From Liolophura sinensis (Eukaryota; Mollusca; Polyplacophora; Chitonida; Chitonidae), in the NCBI RefSeq assembly GCF_032854445.1, contig NC_088304.1:9313704-9377703 (forward strand): a stretch of 64,000 bases of DNA. Reading direction: 5' to 3'. Below, piece after piece: positions 50,961 to 64,000 of the stretch (positions are counted from its first letter, which is position 1; each line of letters opens with the position of its first letter). A program made the translations under genes and the position numbers. A model generated the notes under the pieces. It had not been told where the DNA came from, did not search any database, and worked only from the letters and a program-made list of their open reading frames with translations.

Positions 50961-53900
50961 ATGGCGCGGCTAGTCTTACTCTCGTCAGTCCTGGTGTCTT
51001 GTAAGTTTTGTTTTTAAACTTTTCATCCTCTTTGATTTTAATTTAGGTGTTTTTGAAATTGAATTCTCACTTTAATTAGCCTCAGTAGCGATTGTTGAAA
51101 GCTTGTCACCGCACATAATGTCACTTTTAGTTTATATATATTTTTAAATTGTTATTTTTAGGAACATTTTGCCGGGAAATTAGTGATGTTCAATAATGCC
51201 CTTTTCATGGTTCTCTCCTGATTTTAAGGCGCATGATATTTGTTGAATGAGCGAATAGTACATGTTTCTGACATTTAAATGTTTGTGAAAATTACAGAAC
51301 AAGTTTCACCTCAGTTTTTAAATTCCTGGTTAAAGTATTATCAAGCAAAACTGGGACCTTGGAAGTCCGAGCGACAAATCCATTGAAAAATTGTACGAAT
51401 ATTCCAAGATCATCAGATGTAATAAGTTATCAAATTCAGCTGATGCATTCATGCCTTTGTCAGTTGTCGCGCATCCGTTTGATATGTTTCATTATATTCT
51501 TCACAAATTCAATATTTGTGAAGAATAAACCAGTATTCTGAGCAAAACGTTTTCTAATTTCTTAAACCAATGTTTTGTCATCAACGTTTATTCCGTTTTC
51601 AACGTTTGTTTCATTCTCTCAACGTTTTTTCCATTCTCAACGTTTATTCTTCTCTCAACGATTTTTCCGTTTTCAACGTGTATACTGTGCTAAACGTAAA
51701 CACATCGTTTACACAAAGGCGCAGTTTTGACCTTTTCTGGTTGTTTTTAAATGCGTACAAACATCGGCAGTCTGCTCAAAGTTTAGTGATTAGGTGTAAG
51801 TTGTACTTTCTGTCTATGTCGCTTTGTCTTCATAGGAAGGCGATTGGCAAAGTGAAGTGTTAGACCTGAATGCAACGGTGATGTAACACGTTACCACAGG
51901 CATTTAAACATGTCCGTCGCACGAGCCGCTGTTGGCATTTCTACAAAATGTGTAAATCGCAACGCGGTCATGGTGGTCAGAAGTAAAATGTCAAGTTTAC
52001 AAGCAGAGGAAGTGAGCGCTGTCTGTAAATTTAAGAATTTCCTGTGGATGGTTGTGAGGTGTTCTCTACACAACGATGTATAAAACTCATCAATGGGTAG
52101 GCTAGTGTTAAATTCTAAAGGGAAACATGAATGATGTTAGGAAGGAATATACTGCTGAATGTGACTGAATGGTTGACAAGTATATATATTTAAATGAACA
52201 AATTGATTGTTGATTGAATAACAGGTGTTGTAATATACGGAAAACAAATCAGTCTCGACATCAAAGATAGCTATTAAAGCCTGCTGTAGGCCTGTTCACT
52301 GCGAAGTAAGTGAATGAATTGACTAAAAAATACTTTAAGTAACAACAACAGTCCTCAAACGTAAGCTACCTGTTATTAAAGATACTCTACGAAAAAATAA
52401 TTTGTATTGTAGTTAGTCTTTAACCCGCTTTTATACGGGGCGAATTGTTACACCATTAATCGAATGATGCGAACTTTCACAAAACTTAGATCATAGTTCA
52501 CCCGTTACGAATTTGTTAACTTCTCCGGATGTAACTTCCACAAGGTAATTAATTCTTGTAAATGTGATCGTCTTCTAACGATACACCGGAACATATATCT
52601 CCTTTTGGGGACCTTCGTGGCCGAGAGGGCTAGCACGCCACGCGACGCAATGGCCTAGGGGCCTCTCAACAATGCGGTCGCTGTGAGTTGAAATCCAGCT
52701 CATGCTGGCTTCCTCTCCGGAGAAGGTGATCGTCGGTTTCCTCCGGGCTCGTATAAGTGAAATATTCTTAAGAACGGCTTAAACCACTAATCAAATAAAT
52801 AAATTAAAAAAATATCTCTTTTTCTAGAGAGACACTTTAAGTATACAGTACTAAGTAAACCGTATATTTGAATAAAAACTGCCTTGTGTATCACGCTGCG
52901 GTTTACATGAAGGGTATTATTGCAAAATCAAATGAATAAGCAAGATGTAAAATCCCAAGCATACACATGATGTAAAGCCCCAAGCATACACACTCTATTG
53001 CACATTTGTAAAAACTAACGTTGGCCTTAATCAGGGAGAACAACAGTCTCGTTGTTTATATAAAAAAAGGCTGGCTATTATACATTGGTCATTTTTGGAA
53101 ACGCGTGCCTATTTCTGTTTTCTCGGCTTTACTCGCTGCTACACTCTCGGTAATTGCGTGCATGAAGGCCACAATTAGATACTGTACCGGTAACAACACT
53201 GCGCCCGTACTTATTTTGTTCTGATTACCCACCCCCGCTTGAAAGTATTACCGTTCAGGATGTAGTGGTAACTCTTTTGTCACGTAAGAACAGGTGTAAC
53301 ACAGGAGATGCTTTTTGAGTCTTCTTCTTAACATGAACTGGAGGAGCCCACTATTGTGTATAGCAGTTGTCATCTGCGTAACAGCACTCCCGTAGAGCGA
53401 CCCAAGAACATGTTCACATCGGTGGGTGGTTCATATATAGTCCAAAGAAATTATTCCAAGAGCTCCAGAATAAACTTAAGATATAGTTGCTGACACTTAC
53501 GACAAAAATGATTCCATAAAGACCATAACTTTATGAATAAGCCCCTGTACATCGATGAAAAACATTGAAATCGAACCTAATCACGCACGCCATTATTGTC
53601 AAAATAATTGTCAAAAAAATTTCACGTCATCACAACGTGAAACTTTGTGAATATTTTTTCTTCTGGTTAAGAATACTGAAAAATCTTCTCTGTGCCCTAA
53701 GCACTCATTCATTTTGTCAAGCACTAATGGATATCAGTTGTGATGCCATGACGTCGTAAAATCATCTTCCGGTTCATGACTGTCATGAGTACCATCTCCT
53801 TTAAAGAAAGTCGTTTTTTTCTTTGTGCCTCATATACCTGAGCATAATGTTTTCAATAATGCTTTTCCATCTTGCCGCCTGGAACTTTCCGTTAAATATA

Positions 53901-56900
53901 AAAGTAAGTATAAACAGTTGCAAAGCTTTTTCGTGGGATGTAAGAAGAGAGGAAATAAATAATTCTTTACTAAATTTCACAGACCTGTTTAAGGAGAGGT
54001 CAAACTCAGAGGTTGTTATATATTCACAGTCATTTTTAACAGAAAAGTTAATGTACCTGGCAAACTTTGATATATATATATATAAATATTAATATAACTA
54101 GTTTATTTTAGCCCAAATTTCGTCACTCAAATGGGTAAATTACAAAGCGTCTTATGTTCCTTTTTCAGTGACATTTTTCGAAGTGGACACACAATTACTC
54201 CCATATAACGTCTGCGCAGGAAAAGCACCGGGATTTTATCCTCACCCAGAAAGTTGCAAAAAATTTATACGATGCGTTGGAGTTTACGGTTGGCAGTTTG
54301 AGTGTGGCCCAGGAACCCTGTGGGATCAGAGCATTCTCACTTGTAACTTCTCCCACATGGTTCAATGTAACTTACCAGACATTGATACCACAATACAGCA
54401 ATTATCCACGACTATTACTACCAGAGGCCCACCGCCACTGCAGCCAGAAATCCCACTCCCTACTTCAACGACAACAACGGACCCTATGACAAAAATATCA
54501 CAAACGCCACCGACAACAGAAAAATCACCAGAAGGAACTTTACCAAAAACGGACGTGTTCAAACAAATATCAAGTAAGCAACCATCTGGTATTACAGATA
54601 TCATATTGAATGCTTCAAAAACGACCGTGGAAAGCACAACTGTATCTAATAATATCACAACTATCTCTCCAACTTTAACGGATAACATAACTACAGAAGA
54701 GTTTACTGATATAACGGGTACAACAGAATTTACATCTGTGAAAACGTCGGCAAGTTCTAGCGAAAGCGAAAGGACGACAGATTCTTTGTCAAGTACACAT
54801 TCTTCTGTTTCACCAAGCACCGCAGGTACGGTTCTTATAAGCGAGGCCTTTACCAGGAGTGATTTACCAACGACCACATTCGCATCAGAAGAAACAACGC
54901 ACTCTGCAGGCACTCCTGAATCTACTATTTCAAGTGATGTTACAACGCCTGTGGTTGTCGACACCTCAAGCTCGCGGGACGAAACTGTAGGTTTTACAAC
55001 TGATACATCATTCACTGTAGCTAATACAACTGCCTTAACAGACAGTACTTCAGGGAAGACGTTTGGAGAAGAAAACACCACATCATCTACAGTTTCCCGT
55101 GGTGTTACAGATAGTGGTCAAAACCAAACAATGCAAACGGATTTATTTAGCACAACCGCGCCACAGGACAGGACTACATCTGGCACGACACAGCCAGGGC
55201 AAACAGAGAGCTCTGCTACGGATGGTGATACTTCCGGAGTTTTGTCTACCATGACATCGCCTGCAGACGTTAGCTTTGAAAGCAGCACCATATCAGTGAC
55301 CGAATCCATTGCAAAAGAGTCAAGTGAGGAATCACAAGGAACCACTATTTCTGACGACACATCGACGCCTGTGTTCCAAGATACGTTCTCAACATTGCCA
55401 TCAACAGACATACCATCAAGTGTAACCGGCGAAAATATCTCTCCAACCGTACCAGATGACATGACTACAGAAGAGTTTATTGATGTAACGGGTAGAACAG
55501 AATTTACATCTGTGAAAACGTCGGCAAGTCCTAGCGAAAGGACGACGGAATTTGGTGTTTCTCCAACAGATTTCTTGTCAAGTACAGATACTTCTGTTTC
55601 ACCAAGCACCGCGACTACGGTTGTTATCAGTGAGACCTTTACCAGTAGTGATTTACCAATGGCCACATTTGCGTCAGAAGAAACGACGCGCTCTGCAGGC
55701 ACTCCTGAATCTACTATTTCTAGTGATGTTACAACGTCTGTGGTTGTCGACACCTCAAGCTCGCGTGACGAAACTATAGGCTTTACTACAGATACATCAT
55801 TCACTGTAGCTAATACAACTGCCTTAACAGACAGTACTTCAGGGAAGACGTTTGGAGAAGAAAACACCACATCATCTACAGTTTCCCGTGGTGTTACAGA
55901 CAGCGGCCAAAACCAAACAATGCAAACGGATTTATTTAGCACAACCGCGCCACATGACAGGACTACATCTGGCACGACACAGCTAAGGGAAACAGAGAGC
56001 TCTGCTACGGATGGTGATACCTCTGGAGTTTTGTCTACCATGACATCGCCTGCAGACGTTAGCTTTGAAAGCAGCACCATATCAGTGACCGAATCCACTG
56101 CAAGACAGTCAACTGAGGAATCACAAGGAACCACTATTTCTGACGACACATTGACACGTATGTTCCAAGATACGTTCTCAACTTTGCCATCAACAGACAT
56201 ACCATCAAGTGTAACCGGCGAAACTATCTCTCCAACTTTACCGGATGACATGACTACAGAAGAGTTTACTGATGTAACGGGTACAACAGAATTTACATCT
56301 GTGAAAACGTCGGCAATTTCTAGGGAAAGCGAAAGGACGACGGAATTTGGTGTTTCTCCAACAGATTTCTTGTCAAGTACAGACTCTCCTGTTTCACGAA
56401 GCACCGAGAGCACGGTTGTTATAAGTGAGACCTTTACCAGTAGTGATTTACCAACGGCCACATTTGCGTCAGAAGAAACGACGCGTTCTGCAGACACTCC
56501 TGAATCTACTATTTCAAGTGATGTTACAACGCCTGTGGTTGTCGACACCTCAAGCTCGCGGGACGAAACTATAGGCTTTACTACAGCTACATCATTCACT
56601 GTAGCTAATACAACTGCCTTAACAGACAGTACTTCAGGGATGACGTTTGGAGAAGAAAACACCACATCATCTACAGTTTCCCGTGGTGTTACAGATAGCG
56701 GCCAAAACCAAACAATGCAAACGGATTTATTTAGCACAACCGCGCAACAGGACAGGACTACATCTGGCACGACACACCCAAGGCAAACAGAGAGCTCTGT
56801 TACGGATGGTGATACTTCCGGAGTTTCGTCTACCATGACATCGCCTGCAGACGTTAGCTTTGAAAGCAGCACCATATCAGTGACCGAATCCACTGCAAGA

Positions 56901-59900
56901 CAGTCAACTGAGGAATCACAAGGAAGCACTATTTCTGACGACACATCGACGCCTGTGTTCCAAGATACGTTCTCAACTTTGCCATCAACAGACATACCAT
57001 CAAGTGTAACCGGCGAAACTATCTCTCCAACTTTACCGGATGACATGACTACAGAAGAGTTTACTGATGTAACGGGTACAACAGAATTTACATCTGTGAA
57101 AACGTCGGCAATTTCTACCGAAAGCGAAAGGACGACGGAATTTGGTGTGTCTCCAACAGATTTCTTGTCAAGTACAGATTCTTCTGTTTTACCAAGCACC
57201 GCGAGTACGGTTGTTATCAGTGAGACCTTTACCAGTAGTGATTTACCAACGGCCACATTTGCGTCAGAAGAAACGACACGTTCTGCAGGCACTCCTGAAT
57301 CTACTATTTCAAGTGATGTTACAACGCCTGTGGCTGTCGACACCTCAAGCTCGCGGGACGAAACTATAGGCTTTACTACAGATACATCTTTTACTGTAGC
57401 TAATACAACTGCCTTAACAGACAGTACTTCAGGGATGACGTTTGGAGAAGAAAACACCACATCATCTACAGTTTCCCGTAGTGCTGCAGATAGTGGTCAA
57501 AACCAAACAATGCAAACGGATTTATTTAGCACAACCGCGCCACAGGACAGGACTACATCTGGCACGACACAGCTAAGGGAAACAAAGAGCTCTGTTACGG
57601 ATGGTGATACTTCCGGAGTTTCGTCTACCATGACATCGCCTGCAGACGTTAGCTTTGAAAGCAGCACCATATCAGTGACCGAATCCACTGGAAGACAGTC
57701 AACTGAGGAATCACAAGGAGGCACTATTTCTGACGACACATCGACGCGTATGTTCCAAGATACGTTCTCAACTTTGCCATCAACAGACATACCATCAAGT
57801 GTAACCGGCGAAACTATCTCTCCAACTTTACCGGATGACATGACTACAGAAGAGTTTACTGATGTAACGGGTACAACAGCATTTACATCTGTGAAAACGT
57901 CGGCAATTTCTAGCGAAAGCGAAAGGACGACGGATTTTGGTGTGTCTCCAACAGATTTCTTGTCAAGTACAGATTCTTCTGTTTCACCAAGCACCGCGGA
58001 TACGGTTGTTATAAGTGAGACCTTTACCAGTAGTGATTTACCAACGGCCACATTTGCGTCAGAAGAAACGACGCGCTCTGCAGGCACTCCTGAATCTACT
58101 ATTTCTAGTGATGTTACAACGCCTGTGGTTGTCGACACCTCAAGCTCGCGGGACGAAACTATAGGCTTTACTACAGATACATCATTCACTGTAGCTAATA
58201 CAACTGCCTTAACAGACAGTACTTCAGGGATGACGTTTGGAGAAGAAAACACCACATCATCTACAGTTTCCCGTGGTGTTACAGACAGCGGCCAAAACCA
58301 AACAATGCAAACAGATTTATTTAGCACAACCGCGCCACAGGACAGGACTACATCTGGCACGACACAGCTAAGGGAAACAAAGAGCTCTGCTACGGATGGT
58401 GATACTTCTGGAGTTTCGGTAACCTTTGAAAGCAGCACCATATCAGTGACCAAATCCACTGCAAGACAATCAACTGAGGAATCACAAGGAACCACTATTT
58501 CTGACGACATATCGACGCCTGTGTTCCAAGATACGTTGTCAACTTTGCTATCAACAGACATACCATCAAGTGTAACCGGCGAAACTATCTCTCCAACTTT
58601 ACCGGATGACATGACTACAGAAGAGTTTACTGATGTAACGGGTACAACAGAATTTACATCTGTGAAAATGTCGGCAATTTCTAGCGAAAGCAGAAGGATG
58701 GCGGAATTTGATGTTTCTTTAACAGATTTCTTGTCAAGTACAGATTCTTCTGTTTCACCAAGCACCTCGAGTACGGTTGTTATCAGTGAGACCTTTACCA
58801 GTAGTGATTTACCAACGGCCACATTTGCGTCAGAAGAAACGACGCGTTCTGCAGGCACTCGTGAATCTACTATTTCAAGTGATGTTACAACGCCTGTGGT
58901 TGTCGACACCTCAAGCTCGCGTGACGAAACTACATTCTTTACTACAGATACATCATTCACTGTAGCTAATACAACTGCCTTAACAGACAGTACTTCGGGG
59001 ATGACGTTTGGAGAAGAAAACACCACATCATCTACAGTTTCCCGTGGTGTTACAGATAACGGCCAAAACCAAACAATGCAAACGGATTTATTTAGCACAA
59101 CCGCGCCACAGGACAGGACTACATCTGGCACGACACAGCTAAGGGAAACAAAGAGCTCTTCTACGGATGGTGATACTTCCGGAGTTTCGTCTACCATGAC
59201 AACGCCTGCAGACGTTAGCTTTGAAACCAGCACCATATCAGTGACCGAATCCACTGTAAGACAGTCAACTGAGGAATCACAAGGAAGCACTATTTCTGAC
59301 GACATATCGACGCCTGTGTTCCAAGATACGTTCTCAACTTTGCCATCAACAGACATACCATCAAGTGTAACCGGCGAAACTATCTCTCCAACTTTACCGG
59401 ATGACATGACTACAGAAGAGTTTACTGATGTAACGGGTACAACAGAATTTACATCTGTGAAAACGTCGGCAATTTCTGGCGAAAGCAGAAGGACGACGGA
59501 ACTTGATGTTTCTCTAACAGATTTCTTGTCAAGTACAGATTCTTCTGTTTCACCAAGCACCGCGAGTACGGTTGTTATCAGTGAGACCTTTACCAGTAGT
59601 GATTTACCAACGGCCACATTTGCGTCAGAAGAAACGACGCGCTCTGCAGGCACTCCTGAATCTACTATTTCTAGTGATGTTACAACGCCTGTGGTTGTCG
59701 ACACCTCAAGCTCGCGTGACGAAACTATAGGCTTTAGTACAGATACATCATTCACTGTAGCTAATACAACTGCCTTAACAGACAGTACTTCAGGGATGAC
59801 GTTTGGAGAAGAAAACACCACATCATCTACAGTTTCCCGTGGTGTTACAGATAGCGGCCAAAACCAAACAATGCAAACGGATTTATTTAGCACAACCGCG

Positions 59901-62900
59901 CCACAGGACAGGACTACATCTGGCACGACACAGCTAAGGGAAACAAAGAGCTCTTCTACGGATGGTGATACTTCCGGAGTTCCGTCTACCATGACAACGC
60001 CTGCAGACGTTAGCTTTGAAACCAGCACCATATCAGTGACCGAATCCACTGGAAGACAGTCAACTGAGGAATCACAAGGAAGCACTATTTCTGACGACAT
60101 ATCGACGCCTGTGTTCCAAGATACGTTCTCAACTTTGCCATCAACAGACATACCATCAAGTGTAACCGGCGAAACTATCTCTCCAACTTTACCGGATGAC
60201 ATGACTACAGAAGAGTTTACTGATGTAACGGGTACAACAGAATTTACATCTGTGAAAACGTCGGCAAGTTCTAGCGAAAGCGAAAGGACGACGGATTTTG
60301 GTGTTTCTCCAACAGATTTCTTGTCAAGTACAGATTCTTCTGTTTCACCAAGCACCGCAAGTACGGTTGTTATCAGTGAGACCTTTACCAGTAGTGATTT
60401 ACCAACGGCCACATTTGCGTCAGAAGAAACGACGCTTTCTGCAGGCACTCCTGAATCTACTATTTCAAGTGATGTTACAACGCCTGTGGTTGTCGACACC
60501 TCAAGGTCGCGGGACGAAACTATAGGCTTTACTACAGATACATCATTCACTGTAGCTAATAGAACTGCCTTAACAGACAGTACTTCAGGGATGACGTTTG
60601 GAGAAGAAAACACCACATCATCTACAGTTTCCCGTGGTGTTACAGATAGCGGCCAAAACCAAACACTGCAAACGGATTTATTTAGCACAACCGCGCAACA
60701 GGACAGGACTACATCTGGCACGATACAGCGAAGGGAAACAAAGAGCTCTGCTACGGATGGTGATACTTCCGGAGTTTCGTCTACCATGACATCGCCTGCA
60801 GACGTTAGCTTTGAAAGCAGCACCATATCAGTGACCGAATCCACTGCAAGACAGTCAACTGAGGAATCACAAGGAAGCACTATTTCTGACATATGGACGC
60901 CTGTGTTCCAAAATATGTTCTCAACTTTGCCATCAACAGACATACCATCAAGTGTAACCGGCGAAACTATCTCTCCAACTTTACCGGATGACATGACTAC
61001 AGAAGAGTTTACTGATGTAACGGGTACAACAGAATTTACATCTGTGAAAACGTCGGCAAGTTCTAGCGAAAGCAGAAGGACGACGGAACTTGATGTTTCT
61101 CTAACAGATTTCTTGTCAAGTACAGATTCTTCTGTTTCACCAAGCACCGCAAGTACGATTGTTATAAGTGAGACCTTTACCAGTAGTGATTTACCAACGG
61201 CCACATTTGCGTCAGAAGAAACGACGCGCTCTGCAGGCACTCCTGAATCTACTATTTCTAGTGATGTTACAACGCCTGTGGTTGTCGACACCTCAAGCTC
61301 GCGGGACGAAACTATAGGCTTTACTACAGATACATCATTCACTGTAGCTAATACAACTGCCTTAACAGACAGTACTTTAGGGATGACGTTTGGAGAAGAA
61401 AACACCACATCATCTACAGTTTCCCGTGGTGTTACAGACCGCGGCCAAAACCAAACAATGCAAACGGATTTATTTAGCACAACCGCGAAACAGGACAGGA
61501 CTACATCTGGCACGACCCAGCCAAGGGAAACAAAGAGCTCTGCTACGGATGGTGATACTTCCGAAGTGTCGTCTACAATGACATCGCTTGCAGACGTTAG
61601 CTTTGAAAGCAGCACCATATCAGTGACCGAATCCACTGCAAGACAGTCAACTGAGGAATCACAAGGAAGCACTATTTCTGACGACATATCGACGCCTGTG
61701 TTCCAAGATACGTTCTCAACTTTGCCATCAACAGACGTACCATCAAGTGTAACCGGCGAAACTATCTCTCCAACTTTACCGGATGACATGACTACAGAAG
61801 AGTTTACTGATGTAACGGGTACAACAGAATTTTCATCTGTGAAAACGTCGTCAATTTCTAGCGAAAGCAGAAGGACGACGGAACTTGATGTTTCTCCAAC
61901 AGATTTCTTGTCAAGTACAGATTCTTCTGTTTCACTAAGCACCGCGAGTACGGTTGTTATCAGTGAGACCTTTACCAGTAGTGATTTACCAACGGCCACA
62001 TTTGCGTCAGAAGAAACGACGCGTTCTGCAGGCACTCCTGAATCTACTATTTCAAGTGATGTTACAACGCCTGTGGTTGTCGACACCTCAAGCTCGCGGG
62101 ACGAAACTATAGGCTTTACTACAGATACATCATTCACTGTAGCTAATACAACTGCCTTAACAGACAGTACTTCAGGGATGACGTTTGGAGAAGAAAACAC
62201 CACATCATCTACAGTTTCCCGTGGTGTTACAGATAGCGGCCAAAACCAAACAATGCAAACGGATTTATTTAGCACAACCGCGCAACAGGACAGGACTACA
62301 TCTGGCACGACACACCCAAGGCAAACAGAGAGCTCTGTTACGGATGGTGATACTTCCGGAGTTTCGTCTACCATGACATCGCCTGCAGACGTTAGCTTTG
62401 AAAGCAGCACCATATCAGTGACCGAATCCACTGGAAGACAGTCAACTGAGGAATCACAAGGAGGCACTATTTCTGACGACACATCGACGCGTATGTTCCA
62501 AGATACGTTCTCAACTTTGCCATCAACAGACATACCATCAAGTGTAACCGGCGAAACTATCTCTCCAACTTTACCGGATGACATGACTACAGAAGAGTTT
62601 ACTGATGTAACGGGTACAACAGAATTTACATCTGTGAAAACGTCGGCAATTTCTAGCGAAAGCGAAAGGACGACGGATTTTGGTGTGTCTCCAACAGATT
62701 TCTTGTCAAGTACAGATTCTTCTGTTTCACCAAGCACCGCGGATACGGTTGTTATAAGTGAGACCTTTACCAGTAGTGATTTACCAACGGCCACATTTGC
62801 GTCAGAAGAAACGACGCGCTCTGCAGGCACTCCTGAATCTACTATTTCTAGTGATGTTACAACGCCTGTGGTTGTCGACACCTCAAGCTCGCGGGACGAA

Positions 62901-64000
62901 ACTATAGGCTTTACTACAGATACATCATTCACTGTAGCTAATACAACTGCCTTAACAGACAGTACTTCAGGGATGACGTTTGGAGAAGAAAACACCACAT
63001 CATCTACAGTTTCCCGTGGTGTTACAGACAGCGGCCAAAACCAAACAATGCAAACGGATTTATTTAGCACAACCGCGCCACAGGACAGGACTACATCTGG
63101 CACGACACAGCTAAGGGAAACAAAGAGCTCTGCTACGGATGGTGATACTTCTGGAGTTTCGTTAACCTTTGAAAGCAGCACCATATCAGTGACCAAATCC
63201 ACTGCAAGACAATCAACTGAGGAATCACAAGAAACCACTATTTCTGACGACATATCGACGCCTGTGTTCCAAGATACGTTGTCAGCTTTGCTATCAACAG
63301 ACATACCATCAAGTGTAACCGGCGAAACTATCTCTCCAACTTTACCGGATGACATGACTACAGAAGAGTTTACTGATGTAACGGGTACAACAGAATTTAC
63401 ATCTGTGAAAACGTCGGCAATTTCTAGCGAAAGCAGAAGGATGACGGAATTTGATGTTTCTTTAACAGATTTCTTGTCAAGTACAGATTCTTCTGTTTCA
63501 CCAAGCACCTCGAGTACGGTTGTTATCAGTGAGACCTTTACCAGTAGTGATTTACCAACGGCCACATTTGCGTCAGAAGAAACGACGCGTTCTGCAGGCA
63601 CTCGTGAATCTACTATTTCAAGTGATGTTACAACGCCTGTGGTTGTCGACACCTCAAGCTCGCGTGACGAAACTATAGGCTTTACTACAGATACATCATT
63701 CACTGTAGCGAATACAACTGCCTTAACAGACAGTACTTCAGGGATGACGTTTGGAGAAGAAAACACCACATCATCTACAGTTTCCCGTGGTGTTACAGAT
63801 AGCGGCCAAAACCAAACAATGCAAACGGATTTATTTAGCACAACCGCGCAACAGGACAGGACTACATCTGGCACGACACAGCTAAGGGAAACAAAGAGCT
63901 CTTCTACGGATGGTGATACTTCCGGAGTTTCGTCTACCATGACATCGCCTGCAGACGTTAGCTTTGAAAGCAGCACCATATCAGTGACCGAATCCACTGC
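50961..64000 (+). CDS. Mucin-like chitin-binding protein, 3' end off the window
   Basis: Exon 1 (50961-51000) encodes the signal peptide MARLVLLSSVLVS and ends in phase 1 at GTAAGT. Exon 2 starts at 54169 after TTTTTTCAG and is open to the window end, more than 9.8 kb. It begins with one ChtBD2 domain (54220-54372; VCAGKAPGFYPHPESCKKF, IRCVG, FECGPGTLWD, LTCNFSHMVQC: six cysteines). A Thr/Pro linker follows, then from about 54640 a mucin array of 265-residue units. The consensus unit is about 45% Ser+Thr, contains no cysteine and carries several N-glycosylation sequons (NTT, NQT). The architecture is that of peritrophic or epithelial mucins that anchor to chitin by one end. A donor-like AAGTAAGC near 54571 looks unused because the frame stays open. 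The C-terminus and any second chitin-binding domain lie to the right. Confidence 0.88.
51578..51690. repeat. Short tandem repeat with CAACGTTT core
   Basis: Seven or so units of 15-21 bp, each containing TCAACGTTT or a one-base variant followed by ATTCC/TTTCC. It lies within the mucin intron. Confidence 0.75.
52600..52806 (+). mobile_element. SINE-A with an internal deletion
   Basis: The head (CTTCGTGGCCGAGAGGGCTA), the B-box region (GTGAGTTGAAATCCAGCTC) and the tail (AATCAAATAAATAAATTAAA) are present. Most of the core between TTCCTCTCCGG and GGTTTCCTCCGGGC is deleted. Confidence 0.8.
54640..64000 (+). repeat. 795-bp coding tandem repeat array, about 12 units
   Basis: The anchor GCCTTAACAGACAGTACTT recurs at 55032, 55821, 56616, 57411, 58206, 58977, 59772, 60567, 61359, 62154, 62949 and 63720. 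Spacings are 789, 795, 795, 795, 771, 795, 795, 792, 795, 795 and 771 bp, all multiples of three. The first unit is the most divergent, and the array continues past the window. Length changes are whole codons, as selection for an open mucin frame predicts. Confidence 0.95.

Larger units (their letters stand above)
51001..54168 (+). other. Intron 1 of the mucin-like gene
   Basis: A 3.2-kb intron. It contains a short tandem stretch of CAACGTTTNTTCC-like units (51578-51690), a SINE-A at 52600-52806 and a short (TA)n near 54070. Short open frames show no domain. Confidence 0.7.

Noticed and set aside
50782-50973. A 63-codon open frame overlapping the mucin start codon
   Set aside because: In another frame, with no family resemblance. 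It could be an upstream open frame only if the leader extends that far, which the sequence does not show.
57497-63997. A 2,166-codon open frame on the minus strand, with similar ones at 55118-57460 and 54362-55081
   Set aside because: These are antisense to the mucin array. Because every unit length is a multiple of three, a minus frame that is open in one unit stays open in nearly all. The plus frame has a signal peptide, a ChtBD2 domain and mucin composition; the minus frames have none.

Overview
This is animal (metazoan) genomic DNA, not prokaryotic. Genes are split by GT-AG introns, intergenic DNA is AT-rich and full of microsatellites, and at least two tRNA-derived SINE families are scattered through it. 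Expanded chitin-binding (peritrophin-A, ChtBD2) genes, a secreted animal CpcT/CpeT-fold protein and SINEs with an AAATA-type tail suggest a lophotrochozoan, most likely a mollusc. The sequence alone does not give the species.

Layout. (1) 355-11788, minus strand: eight exons of STN1, a subunit of the telomere-capping CST complex; its last exon lies beyond the left edge. Exon 2 has an apparent one-base frameshift, and the exon 1 splice donor is copied several times in intron 1. (2) 15599-17710, plus: three exons of a secreted CpcT/CpeT-like protein. (3) 21942-33221, plus: an 11-exon secreted protein with one ChtBD2 domain per exon in exons 2-11, every internal exon symmetric phase 1-1. Exon 5 is dead (in-frame stop and a lost cysteine) beside its intact copy, exon 6. 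(4) 36644-36900, plus: an orphan ChtBD2 exon. (5) 50961 to beyond 64000, plus: a signal-peptide exon, then one very long exon with a ChtBD2 domain followed by a Thr/Ser-rich mucin array of 265-residue repeats, still open at the right edge.

The three chitin-binding loci lie in the same orientation over about 42 kb and look like a local family of secreted chitin-associated proteins, as found in peritrophic, cuticular or shell matrices. The mucin gene adds a long glycosylated spacer to a single chitin-binding head. STN1 and the CpcT-like gene have no evident functional link to them.

The rest is repeats: SINE-A (several with perfect target-site duplications), SINE-B (one copy interrupted by SINE-A), a 2-kb minisatellite of about 53-bp units at 47.3-49.3 kb, minisatellites inside introns, (TA)n tracts, a degenerate TCAG/TCAA tract and small tandem duplications. 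Product names come from recognising protein families by eye; no database search was run.
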